A DNA stretch of 64,000 nucleotides, from positions 726,501 through 790,500 of the forward strand of contig JACCIC010000019.1 of assembly GCA_018907035.1 (NCBI GenBank), read 5' to 3'. Made by a program: the position numbers and the translations under genes. The stretch comes from Sycobia sp. Sy_11. Lineage: Eukaryota; Arthropoda; Insecta; Hymenoptera; Epichrysomallidae. This document shows, one piece after another, positions 1-10,599 of the stretch; positions within the stretch are counted from its first letter, which is position 1, and each line of letters begins with the position of its first letter. The notes under the pieces are model-generated. The model made no database searches, was not told where the DNA came from, and worked only from the letters and a program-made list of their open reading frames with translations.

Positions 1-1922
1 CATGTAGTTTTATTGAATTATTCATATAACTACGAGGATACGATGACCTGTATGAGCGATATTTTATCCTGCTACTCGGTAAAACGAACGCCTAAGTTGT
101 ATTCGACATTTTTCAGCGTAACGTAGCTAAAATCCCCTGGTCAGGTGAATAAAGATAAGATTTAAGTGCTCGAGTAGAGAGTTACATAAAGTAATGGAGT
201 TATGTTCAGCCCCAGAAGGCGCGCGGGACGATATACGAAGCCTCCCCATTCAAAATTTTATCTGAAAAATAAAAAAAGAATATTTTGTATCATATATTCA
301 AATAAATAATTGAATTTATCTATAAAAGAAGTTCTACAATAGACAAAATATTAAACAAATCACAGTTATAAATATAAAAAAAATCAAAATGAATTGATTT
401 TTAGATCTCCTTAAAAGTGCATACAGAGAAATATATGTAACGTCTCGCATATACATTTATCAAATAAAGACAATATAATTCGAAAGCATTTTATATTTCA
501 CGAGCTATTTCTTTCTTTTTAATGGTTATTCTTATTTTTATTTTATTAAAGGCGAAACATTATACACGACTTCGATCACGTCCGAGATTCGCATTGAAAT
601 TCTTCTTTGGACCAGAGACTGTCGCCATGAGAACTTTTAAAATAGGATTTTTATGATTAATTGTCGTTGCGTGTCGTTCTTTCTCTGATTCTTAATGGGG
701 TAACATTATCGTTTGCGGAAGATATCAAGAGGAGCCCGTTTGAAAAATAACACCTTAGAAATGGATTCCCTAATGTCAATCAATGTCTCATCTTCTACGA
801 TTTATCTGGTTTCTCACCCTATCGTATAAGAAAAGAACTTTCTATTTTCAGTTCCAACTTCCAATAGTGGTGGCGGGGGGCTACTTCAGCGATTAAGGCA
901 TCGAATTTCATATTTGGATACGGCTTCCATAGAATTTCTATTTGATTTTGGCTGTAATAATTCTGAATTCCACCGTTGCAGTGGCGGAGACAGTTCGGCC
1001 TGGTTGAACACTCCCCGTTTTCTTCTCCTTGATCAGTTACTCTTTCTCTTCTAATACCTTGCTAAAGTTAACGAACAACACTTGTGTAGCTTATTCACCA
1101 TAGAATAAAAACCAAGGCATTTCTTCTTCAGCTCCGGTAAAACAGAGAGTCTTGATGAAACTTCAGAATGCCGTGTAAGTGCTACAGGTACTCTTTTTAG
1201 CTAAAACATCAGCGAGAGAATTGAGATAATCAATATCCTCTTAAATTCAAACAATTTGAATTTTGTAAATTACAATTTAATATTCTTAGAGATATTTCTT
1301 TACATAGTATATATCGTGATTAAGTGTTTATAGTCTTTTTCGAAATATTGAGAAAAAGTACAATGCATGCAACTATCTGATCTTTTAAATAAAGTATTTT
1401 AAGAATGTTATAATAATTATTCTTACTAACATTGTATTTTCGCTATACAGGCTTTCTTTTTGATTTACTTTAGGTCTTTTGAACAAATTTGAATAAAAAT
1501 CTTTATTTTTTTAGTGTGATAAGCCGTTTTTAAGATTGCACATTGATTAAGTCAATTATTAGAAAACACGTATTTATACTGACATTCATAATTTAGAAAA
1601 ATAAAGATCATTAATATCTATATAAATTAAATCAAAATGCGATAGGTATACTTGTAAGTATTTCAGTATCAACTATATGACGGTAAACGTTCAGTTGATA
1701 CCAATATCTTTTTTTTTTCACTAGCTGCGCCAAGTGTGCACGCGCGCGAGACGTAAAAAGCGCAGTTACAACACCGAACTCCTCTCATTATCTCGACATT
1801 AAAAGCAACGAATCGAGCTAACGAGTATATTTAGCTATATGGATACATATCAGTGCTCTCTCGTCGTGCGATATAACTGAATTGCCACAGGTCATGGTTA
1901 AACAGACGAAAAATGCGCGCAA
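1..1922. other. AT-rich non-coding stretch, no gene seen
   Basis: Mostly AT-rich single-copy-looking DNA with homopolymer runs. I find no reading frame with protein-like composition that I can defend, and no RNA gene. The stretch around 846-1030 is less AT-rich and has short open frames on the minus strand, but these are interrupted and unsupported by clear splice sites. Confidence 0.5.
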
Positions 1923-1961
1923 GTGTGTGTGTATGTGTGTCTGTGTGTGTGTGTGTGTGTG
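1923..1961. repeat. (TG)n microsatellite
   Basis: Alternating TG with two single-base interruptions; about 19 units. Confidence 0.95.
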
Positions 1962-2917
1962 ATTGCGTGCGTGTATCACGCAACCAACTCTGTTTGATCT
2001 CTGATGTTTTTATTATACCCTTTCGTTCGGTCCCTCTCCTTTCTTCCGTTTTCACGCGCTTGATCCTCTCAATTTAGCATGTACACAACGTGCGTATTAC
2101 AAATCCTGCCATCAAGCACGAGGTTGCCCTAATCGTTGGAACAATCTCGAGTTTATATATAGCCACGCACGCTCACGACTCGGCAATATAAGTTCCTCAC
2201 CCCCCCCCCTGTTTTTTCGTCTATCGCGATTATAATTATATTTATCGCGGTACCTAAGTAGTAGGAAGGGAGAGGTGACCGATGCTCGTGTCCAACGTCC
2301 CCAGACATTAGGCAAGTCATAATTTTCGCCCGGTGTTCGCGCAGGCAATTAATGTCGGAATCGTTGCGGAAGCCGGAGATCGCTGGTTATATTATACGCC
2401 GCTGTTTAGGCGGTTCTTTCACACCATGTTTGTCATTTTACGCGCTGTTCCCTACTGCCTTTGTATATAAGTCGAAAGTCAAAACAGCAGAGAATATTTT
2501 ATATTGCTACTATTGGTAGAAATATTTATATAAAGTTTAGTGGGTAATGTCCAACGTTGAAAAAGAAGGGATTTTTAGTCGACAACTATAGGGACAGGAA
2601 AATTCTGTTGTAAAATCCATGTTTTTATTATGGTTAAACTTTATGGTAGCGGAAACAAAGATCCCTTTGTTTAAGAACGAGAGATTTATTAGCGCCGTGA
2701 TAACCAGTCGGAACAAGAGGACTTCAGGATTACTCCAGATAAAATTGTGGGGAAATGAATCCAAAGCTTCTTTTACAGATTTTCCATTCATATCTGGAAC
2801 TTAAAATATGAAACACTGAGAAACTTGTGCTTATTCATGAGAGCAGGGGCCCACCGCAGTTACCCTGGTCATCTTAAGCTCCGTGCGCGCTCGATACAGC
2901 TACGAACAATCGTGATT
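1962..2917. other. Non-coding, no gene seen
   Basis: Mixed composition with a C run near 2201-2210. Open frames at 2537-2804 overlap on opposite strands and have no family resemblance, so I call nothing here. Confidence 0.4.
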
Positions 2918-3288
2918 AGGACTATATAAACCAGATCTCCGAGAGGTTGTGATGACTGCCGATGATTTAGCCGACGGATGCTATGAATTACAAACAGGAC
3001 GGGTGACGGTAGATGCAATATTGGACGTTTTGTGCGAAGCAAGCGAAACAGAGAGGACAGGTGATTACTTCAATTCTCTTGAATGCACTTACGTCTTAAG
3101 AACAATGTTGCCTGAATTTAGGGTGTAATACTATATACTTGGTATATTTGACGATTATCTGCGAGATCGCTCTCTTTTAGGAGACATTTGACTGTGGAAT
3201 GAGGAAAGAGCTAATTATCAGGCTGGCTCAACGGTCTGTACTCGAGGACGACAAAGCGATATTTCATATATCGAAAACAGTGTTTTAG
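2918..3288 (+). CDS. Candidate two-exon fragment of an unrecognised protein
   Basis: Two adjacent protein-like segments. The first is open from an acceptor-like TTAG ending at 2917, contains ATG at 2952 and runs to a stop at 3126-3128 (58 codons from the ATG), or to a possible donor AGG|GTGTAA at 3122/3123. The second starts after a pyrimidine-rich acceptor ending at 3180 and runs 35 codons to TAG at 3286-3288. Using both sites removes a 58-bp intron in phase 0 and joins ...TMLPEFR to ETFDCGMRKEL.... Residue use is ordinary and soluble, with no microsatellite content, unlike most open frames here. The pattern ERTGDYF...LPEFR...MRKEL...DDKAIFHI weakly recalls the helices leading into cyclic-nucleotide-binding domains, but this is a visual impression only. 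It could be a gene fragment, a pseudogene or chance. A TATA-like motif (CTATATAAA) at 2922-2930 is too close to the ATG to be its promoter. Confidence 0.3.
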
Positions 3289-3299
3289 TTAAATACAAT

Positions 3300-3834
3300 T
3301 TGAGTAAAAGCAGACGTTTCGTGGCAGCTGTTATCATGATCATCGAGTATCAAGCTGCGATGATGCAATTCAATCAAAGTGTGCATTGCGTAACAAAATT
3401 AACAGAGAATACAGCCTTTAAACGGACGAATGCAGAGATCGTGCTTCTAGCAAAGAAGCATATTCGAACGATGCGTTCTATGCAGCTTGAAGACACGACC
3501 ATTGGTACGAAACCGACCGTTCGTCATGTAGGGGCGACGTTTGTAATTAAGCCTTGCCTCTTGGAATCAAATAAAATAATAAATCGGATAAGGCATTGCG
3601 ATTGGCAGCACAGCTTCTCAGGTTTATAGTCAGCGTTGTTGGCCCCGCACCCTGGAAGCAGTATATCTGCTTATATAGTTGGACAAAACCATCACCAGTA
3701 AATCCATCTCCGTTGCGCACGAGACATCGAGAAGTGTAGAAAAATATTGGCGACAGGGCAGCGAAGAGAGATATCACAAAAGTGCATTGTCGGTAGAACG
3801 AAGACGACAACGTGGATCAGAGCGGTTGCCATAA
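3300..3834 (+). other. Coding-like island continuing downstream of the candidate exons
   Basis: An uninterrupted + frame from about 3300 to 3629 (109 codons, no ATG at its start) is followed by another at 3700-3834, which begins just after CACCAG at 3693-3698 and reads 44 residues before TAA. Both have balanced amino-acid use and higher GC than the flanks. They are in different frames and I cannot connect them with convincing splice sites. They may be further exons of the 2918-3288 candidate or a decayed copy of something. No family recognised. Confidence 0.25.
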
Positions 3835-3839
3835 TCACG

Positions 3840-5070
3840 TGACAAAAGCGCTGGGAGACGAACACGTGGACGCCGGCGGTAGTCGCCAGCCAGCGAGAGC
3901 CCTTGAATGACGGCTCATCAAATGCAGAGCTATGGATAGTTCGGATTTTCTTATAACCAATACATAAAAATAAAATTGTTATATCTATTATTATAAAAAA
4001 GTGTTCGTTACTTTTTCTAATCATATTTCCTTTTATATTTTTTCTTTAATTTAATTCGAAGAAATATACATATTGTCTATATATATACATACTTCGTCTT
4101 CTCATTTTGATGATAATCTACAATTGTAAATCGTTTTTAAATTGTATTGCTGCAACAATTACAGAACTTTTTGTGATATTAAAGTGTCTGTGAATTGAGC
4201 AACAATTTTTCAATCTATTAATATGTTCTATAATATATGTACATTAAACTCATGCAATCCAATACATGCCTATTGATTTATATATTTTAAATCCTTGTTT
4301 CAATCCTTGCTATTTCAGAATTTCTTTACAGTTATTTACATGTATTCATTGATTCATATGCATTTATTTGAAATACTCTGGTTTTGTACATATTCATTGT
4401 GTTAAATTTTACTACTGCTTGATTAGTTTTGGTTCGAAGATTCATTTATTATAATATTTGTGTGTAATATTTTCAAATCTCTTTCGATTCTTTAATTTTT
4501 ATTTACTTAATTAGTTTCATAAATTCTCAATATAAATACGATTATATTTTTATCGAAAAATTTATACTATTCTAATATTATTTATAATATTATTATTCTT
4601 ATATTATTTATAATATTATTATTCTCAAATTATTTATAATATTATAATATTATTCATAATACTATTCTAATATAAGATATATCTACTGTTGTTATTATTG
4701 TACAAAATATTTCCGTTAGTTTTTTTTAGAAGAAGAGATAAATATTTTTTAGTAAAATAAACGAATTTAAATCTAGTCTATTCTAAATAAAAATATCACC
4801 TCTCTCTCTCTCTGCAACATTTACACACCGCAGTATAAGAAAAACTCGATCAATGCGACGAGCCAATACACATATGTACGATCCATTGCAAGCATATGGC
4901 CAAAGCTATATAAATTGCTATGTATAGGTACATTATATATATATATACTGCCGACTGGATCCCACCTGCCTCATATAATAATGCAAATTCGTGTCGCGCT
5001 TCCCCGCGACGTTGCGTCGTGCGTCTGTTCTTCCAGACTTTTGTACTATATCAGACAGAGCGAAAAAAAA
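3840..5070. other. AT-rich non-coding stretch
   Basis: Strongly AT-rich with no defensible gene. It contains the short tandem repeat at 4568-4672. Confidence 0.5.
4568..4672. repeat. Imperfect 24-37 bp AT-rich tandem repeat
   Basis: The phrase ATTATTTATAATATTATTATTCT recurs about three times with small changes, ending in shortened copies. Confidence 0.7.
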
Positions 5071-5071
5071 G

Positions 5072-5230
5072 AAAGAGAAAGAGAGAGAGAGAGAGAGAGT
5101 GAGTGAGAGTAGAGAGGGAGCGGGGAGAAATGCAGGGGGGTTTGGTGTATTAGAAAGAGGGGCGTGGTGATGTCTCGTCGCGTCTGGGTTATATTCCCCT
5201 TTTCGTCTATGTAGGGGAGGGTGAGCGAGA

Positions 5231-5277
<47 letters not shown>
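5072..5277. repeat. Two (GA)n arrays with GC-rich spacer
   Basis: GA-rich 5072-5117 and near-pure (GA)n 5239-5277. The 120-bp spacer is purine-rich. The SLSLSL-type open frames across this block on the minus strand are translated repeat, not genes. Confidence 0.9.
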
Positions 5278-5279
<2 letters not shown>

Positions 5280-5510
5280 CGACACGGCGGTGCAGTAGTC
5301 CCAAACACAGACGTCAGGACCGGTTCTGGCCGAATGAAGGTCACTGGTTCAACCGCTAGACAGGCCGGGGGTCTATACGTGTACGCCTATGAGTGTGCGT
5401 GCCTGTGCGTATTATGCACCGCCATAGATTTGAAAAGGGTCCCTGCCTTCTTTAGTGTGCCAATCGTGGAGAGCGTTTCGCCCGTGTAAAAAATATTGCT
5501 TTACTACTCT

Positions 5511-5512
<2 letters not shown>

Positions 5513-5556
<44 letters not shown>
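5513..5556. repeat. (TA)n microsatellite
   Basis: About 22 uninterrupted TA units. Confidence 0.97.
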
Positions 5557-5558
<2 letters not shown>

Positions 5559-7044
5559 AATTAATTCGATGTAGAAAATGAAATTTAGCGACCTTGTTGC
5601 TATCGCGTATTATGACCTATAAATTCTGCTTATTTCTCATGTCCCACTTTCTATGTACAATCGTCGAATAAATTCAATCAACAAACAAAATTCACTTATT
5701 CACTTTAATTAAAAAAAATTAATGAATAATTCATTCTTCTGAAACAAATGAGATTTTGCTTTTCGTCGCTAATTACTTCATAAAATATTTGGCTCTTTAA
5801 TAAATAAGTTGGACGAAATAATGAGTGGCTAAAGAGAGCTGCACTGCTCCAGTGCACTGGGAACGCTACGGTGCGTTCGAGAAAAGCTAATCGCGCGTAA
5901 TTCGTCGCTCTTGCTCATTTTAAATAATGAGGAACATGCGCGAAAAATCGAAAGTTCCGCCGAGAGAGCGAGTGAAATCGGTTTCACTTTCCTAAGCCTC
6001 GAATCTCTCCTTTATGCCGCTTTTACTGAAATTAACGGAGTTGTAAAATTAAAAATTGAGGCCAACGAATTGTGTCCCGAGTCAGTAAAGAAAATCCGCT
6101 GTCCGCGCCGTTAAATTACGTTCGTTAATTTCGCGCGAGTGAAGTTTTATAGGCGGTATACGGCAAAAGCTCGAATAATTTCGCCGATTAGGAAGAGTGT
6201 TGAGAAACAAAAACAAAAACAAAAACAAAAAAAAAAAAAAAACACGACGCGCAACAAGTGTTAATTAACCGAGTTTCAGAAGTTAATGGATATCTCCGGA
6301 TATCCTTTAAATTATATGGAAAACTCGATGCATATAAGAGGTAGTTTGAAGAGTAATTTGGTCGTTCTCCTTACATATATACCAATAATGTAAAGACTTA
6401 AGTACGTGAATGTCTCATCCGAATTCTGTCATTCTACAATCTGAAAGTACATTATCACGTTTCGGGTCTATGAACAATACCGCATCTATGAATTGATCGC
6501 CAGTATTAATGAAGCCAATAATGTGAACGATCGGCAAAAAAATAATCAATCGTCGTAATGGACTGTTACATTTATTTTGTTAAATTAATCTCACCGATTC
6601 GATATTATCTTAGATTTAATCGCTTATAAATTGGTTTTGCTATGCATTTGCAATTATTTTTTTTTTATATCAATATTGAAAAAAGAAACATGTTCGACTG
6701 AACCCTACTATTATTTTATGAATAAGAATAATATCTATTTCAAAAGAACGGGTCGTCGGTAGATGCTGTTTATTTACTTATTTTTGTAATCTTAATTCAT
6801 TTGGATTTATTAGAAAGTTATACTACAATAGACCTTTGAAATTGCGGCTTATTAACTTAATATTAAATTTGTTATTACTAAAAAAATTTATTATTACTAG
6901 CAAAAACACAATTATTGATCTCAAAAACAATAATAGTATCCAAGCGTAACATCTCAAATTGAATTATCATAAGGATGAAAAAGTAGAAAAAACTAACTCG
7001 CTATAATTAAAATTCAAATTGTACTTATGTCGACTGTTTTGCAT
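5557..7044. other. Non-coding stretch with an (AAAAAC)n tract
   Basis: No gene supported. An A-rich (AAAAAC)n tract lies at about 6209-6243. A 67-codon + frame at 5911-6114 has no recognisable family and no other support. Confidence 0.45.
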
Positions 7045-7493
7045 TAAATTAATAAATATTTTTATCGGTCTTACAGTCCTTATAATATAAGATATTAACT
7101 AGAATAGTCATGGTCAGACTGTCCCTGTTTATTATCACCCCCGAAGAATTTGAAATAAAACTTATTACTAAATTTAGTTAGATTAAAGATTAAAACTAAT
7201 AAATTAAAATAATAGTAAAATAAAATATTATAAAATAAAATACAAATAATAAAAAATAACAAACTATATTCTATATTAGCAAAGGACAATCTGACTGCCC
7301 CAACCACCTTATTTTCTCCTTTGGTGCTCGACGTTACGAACCGCTACGGCACGTCCTCGGGAACTAAAGTTTAGTTTAGTTAATAAACAAGGACAGTCTG
7401 ACTAATTATTTTCGTTAATATATTATAATGATAGTTAAAATATTATAAGGTATTATAAGGACTGTAAGTCCGAGAAAAATATTTATTAATTTA
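7045..7493. mobile_element. MITE-like element with long terminal inverted repeats
   Basis: The left end (7045 onward: TAAATTAATAAATATTTTT, then ATCGGTCTTACAGTCC, TTATAAT) is matched in reverse complement by the right end (to 7493), with only a few differences over about 40 bp. Inside this, a second inverted match (left GGTCAGACTGTCC at 7111-7123, right GGACAGTCTGACT near 7390-7402) extends the symmetry to roughly 100 bp per arm. The interior is AT-rich and has no transposase. This is the architecture of a non-autonomous DNA transposon or foldback element. I cannot identify an unambiguous target-site duplication, so the superfamily is unknown. A relative of the terminal motif occurs at 53023-53058. 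Confidence 0.65.
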
Positions 7494-8460
7494 CCTCTCT
7501 GTATGTTACTGCTGAAATTATCTTTTTGCGTCAATTTTATTGAATTTTATAAAATTTATTTATTATGCCATGTGAATACTTAAGATTTTTCAATTGTTAG
7601 TGAGAATTCTATGGATTTACCATTTAATTTTAGCAAATCTAAAATCTAATTTAAGAATCAGAGATTAGTTTTCGGATCAATTTGTGCGCGCCCGACGGAG
7701 TCACCAGAAAAATCCAGGAAGCTTATAACTTTTGAAGGGTAGAAAAATTAATTTTTTTACAGCATCCGAATGATTCCATTTTTTGCATTGAATACTAGCT
7801 GCGTATAATGAGAAAACAGTGGGGCTCCTCATGTTCTGTAAGTTTATTTTTTGTTTCAGAAAGACGCTAATTTTCGCTATGAAATCAATATTAATGGTAG
7901 TAAAAAAATTACTTAAATAGGTAATACTGCGTGATGCCATGATTGAAAACGAGAAATATATTTGATGAAAATAAGATTGCCCTTTTTAATTTGATAAGAT
8001 TTTTTTCCTTAATAAAAATGTTTGATTTACTTTTTTAGTTCTGAGATAACTCACTATCATGTTCGAATGGTCTTGAAAGAATTTGGTTAACATTTTTTGT
8101 TACAATAACGAAAATTTCGCCGGTGTTTTCAAGCACTTCTCTGTGAAAATTTAACGGAACCGAGGAAAAAGTTGATTTTTCAATACGAGGGGCTTCTTGA
8201 TAATTTAGATTTTGAAGTAATTATTTTTGTCATTTAAAAAAAAAAATCAGTTTTCTGCAATTGTTTAATAATACATATACACTTTCATATTTACAATGCC
8301 TATAGAGATTCATAACATCCATAAAAGTTTTTTTTAGTTTTGTTAGAATGCCTTATTGTTTATTTGATTTACATCACGATAAACACGGCGTCGTTCTTTA
8401 CACGCTAAGATTTTGTAAAATTAATTTTTACGATTTATAAGACATGGACAAGTTAAACAG
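7494..8460. other. AT-rich, no gene seen
   Basis: No reading frame, RNA gene or clear repeat that I can support. Confidence 0.5.
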
Positions 8461-8610
8461 CAGTTAAATTTTGTCGTACAGGTACCAAGATCGGGCGGAC
8501 GGTCCCTGCGGCCGGGCGCTCGCCTGAGCCCAAGTTGAACGACCCCGCGGTCGCACAACGCCGAGAGTTCGAGCCCGAGCGCTATCTCCATCCACGAAAC
8601 GATCTTGCAC

Positions 8611-8653
<43 letters not shown>

Positions 8654-9380
8654 AATATAAACTTATATCCGACTGTATCTCTCTTCCTCTCTCCCTCTCG
8701 CTCTCCCATCCTGCCTCTCCGCCGGCACTCTCGCTTTCGGGCCGCGCGACTTCTATGCAGCAGTGAAAGGGGGCCGTGCCCGCCGCGACTCTCTCTCTCT
8801 CTCTCTCTTTCTGCGCACTTGCGCTTTCGATTTCTCCGACTCCGTGCGGCTCGGGTCGCGACGTCGGCCTCCGTAAGCCGCGCCCGCGCGTTTCTTGTAT
8901 GTGTACCAAGGCCGCGAGGCCCGGTCCCGGGGCCGCTCTCGATTTTCCGGCGCGGGAGAAAAGGTGAAAGTGTACCACATCGGGGACCGGGATAGGGGGG
9001 GGGAGGGCGCGAGGACCGAGAGATTCGTTCGAAAGAGAAAAAGTGAGGCGGCAGCGGTGTAACTGGGTCGAGGCACGCTTACCCACTTTTCGCTTGCGTG
9101 GATCTCGCGCGAAAGGCGCGCGAGGCCGGCCAGGGAGTAGGGGGCCCCCGAGTCGAAGAGGTCGATATGGGGACTGTCTGCCCCCTCCCCTTCGCCTCCG
9201 CCGCCCTCGCCAAGAGAACGTATTGGAGAGGCGAGCGCCGAGCGAGCGCGGGTGCGTGCAGCTGGTCCTCGAAGTGGAGAGGGAGGGAATAGATGGAGTG
9301 GCTGGGGGGGGGGAGGCGCGGGAGAAAAGCCATAACCTAATCCCGTGTAGAAATTTATTCTCGAATCTAACTAGTATCGG
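8461..9380 (+). promoter_or_regulatory. CpG-rich island ending in a consensus splice donor (possible first exon)
   Basis: GC- and CpG-rich DNA in an AT-rich setting. It holds a (TA)n array at 8611-8650 and a short CT run near 8790-8809. It ends with ATCGG|GTGAGT at 9380/9381, a consensus + strand 5' splice site, immediately before composition returns to AT-rich. That combination fits an untranslated first exon and promoter. Long frames on both strands (up to 325 codons on the minus strand) consist of R/P/S-rich translated GC and repeat sequence and are not convincing proteins. Confidence 0.3.
8611..8650. repeat. (TA)n microsatellite
   Basis: TA units with one C interruption near the left end. 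Confidence 0.95.
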
Positions 9381-9404
9381 GTGAGTTTTCCTTATCAAAT
9401 GTTC

Positions 9405-9550
9405 GGACCCAGAAGGGAAATCTAGCCTGATCCTAGTTCCGATTTGTCCATTTTTAATAGCATTTTTAATAGGGAACGAGCTTAGATTTTGGTAGGTATA
9501 CCAAGCTAGAAACTAGACTGATTCTAGTCAGAAAATCTAGAAATTAAGCC
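9405..9550. repeat. Decayed CTAG-rich interspersed repeat, left part
   Basis: Contains GGGAAATCTAGCCTGATCC and several CTAG-centred phrases. Related phrases return on the other side of the 109-bp repeat at about 10496-10590 (GGGAAATCTAACTCGGATC and ACTAGGATCTAGCC). This suggests one repeat family interrupted by microsatellites and a SINE-like insertion. Confidence 0.45.
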
Positions 9551-9833
9551 AATAATAAATTATTCTAATTTTGTTTCCTCGATCAAGTCAAGAATTTTTT
9601 GACTCTTTAATATTTATTTATTTAAAATAAAAAAATATATTTACGTATTTAGGTGACGCATACCATTTAATTAGCAATCATAAATTATTTTCTATATGAC
9701 TATTACGTATTACGATTTACAATAACAATTAATAATTATTAATATATTTTTTATACACTAATTATTGTAAATTTTAATGTTAAACACCTCTGCTGAACAC
9801 ATATAATATTTTATTCGATGAAAAAAATTCCGA

Positions 9834-9902
9834 CCTCCGCTGAGTATCGAGAACCCACGATCCTACGATTCGCAAGCTAACGCATTATGCCCTATGCTAA
9901 AA
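9834..9902 (-). mobile_element. Possible tRNA-derived SINE head
   Basis: On the minus strand the sequence reads as a tRNA-like module. The D-arm stem GCAT...ATGC encloses an A-box-like stretch (TAGCATAGGGCA). An anticodon-arm-like TTAGC TTGCGAA follows, then GATCGTGGGTTCTCGATAC, which resembles a B box (GGTTCGANTCC) with an extra base. The T-stem and anticodon stem do not pair well and there is no acceptor-stem partner. A functional tRNA is therefore unlikely; a decayed tRNA-derived SINE or tRNA pseudogene is more plausible. Confidence 0.4.
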
Positions 9903-10022
9903 CGCAATATGGGATTACTATACTATATTTTGCATATGACCGCAAAGCACTTAAGATAATATAATAATTTTATAAACACAAGATAAAACATACATAGGAA
10001 ATCAATTTTTTAAATTCTTTCC

Positions 10023-10024
<2 letters not shown>

Positions 10025-10073
<49 letters not shown>

Positions 10074-10087
10074 AAATTATTATATAT

Positions 10088-10138
<51 letters not shown>
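10025..10138. repeat. (GT)n then (TA)n cluster
   Basis: (GT)24 at 10025-10072, a short AT spacer, then (TA)n at 10091-10138. Confidence 0.97.
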
Positions 10139-10143
<5 letters not shown>

Positions 10144-10164
10144 TATCTAATTTTCGTACACATA

Positions 10165-10490
10165 AGGTCTTGATTAGAAAAGACGTCGTTCTTTCCAATA
10201 TTAGAAAAAGTTGAGGAAATCTAACTAGAATCAAAATAGAAAGTCTAACCATTTTCTAAATTCTCCTACTTGGCAGATTCCGCCTAGAAAAACGCCATTC
10301 TTTCCAAAATAGGGAGAAGTTAAGGAAATCTGACTAGATCCAAGATAGAAAGCCTGATCATTTCCTTAAGTTTTCTACTTGTAAAATTTTGACTAGTAGA
10401 AACACGTATTTCTTTCTAACATCAATAAAAGATAAGGAAATCTGAATAAATTCGAGAAAGTAATAATTAATATAAGATGATTATTAGATG
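10165..10490. repeat. Three-unit tandem repeat, about 109 bp per unit
   Basis: Units begin at about 10165, 10272 and 10381. Each carries the ordered phrases TTCTTTCC or TTCTTTCT, then AAGTTRAGGAAATCTRACTAG (the third unit reads AAGATAAGGAAATCTGAA), then ATAGAAAG. Units 1 and 2 both end in CTACTT. Divergence is considerable, so the array is old. The units are contiguous with no constant/variable alternation. Confidence 0.75.
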
Positions 10491-10599
10491 ATCGAAGGGA
10501 AATCTAACTCGGATCTGGCGAAATTTACCTACATGAGGAAATCGTCAGTAATACTGACTAGGATCTAGCCCGAACTAGGGATATACCGAGTATATTTCT

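Noticed and set aside
846..1030. Minus-strand coding-like patch
   Set aside because: Two competing frames of under 45 codons, both stop, with no clear splice sites or recognisable motif.
4915..5304. Leu-Ser and Arg-Glu repeat open frames
   Set aside because: Direct translations of (GA)n/(CT)n arrays. The same applies to similar frames across the window, including Tyr-Ile frames from (TA)n and His-Thr or Cys-Val frames from (CA)n/(TG)n.
8421..9398. 325-codon minus-strand open frame
   Set aside because: Made of R/P/S/G-rich translated CpG island with Tyr-Ile and Arg-Glu repeats. Overlapping frames are open on both strands and there is no domain.
9834..9902. Functional tRNA gene
   Set aside because: Anticodon and T stems do not pair, and no acceptor stem can be formed.
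10165..10490. CRISPR-like array
   Set aside because: Units are contiguous 109-bp tandem copies without conserved short repeats and variable spacers, and the DNA is eukaryotic.
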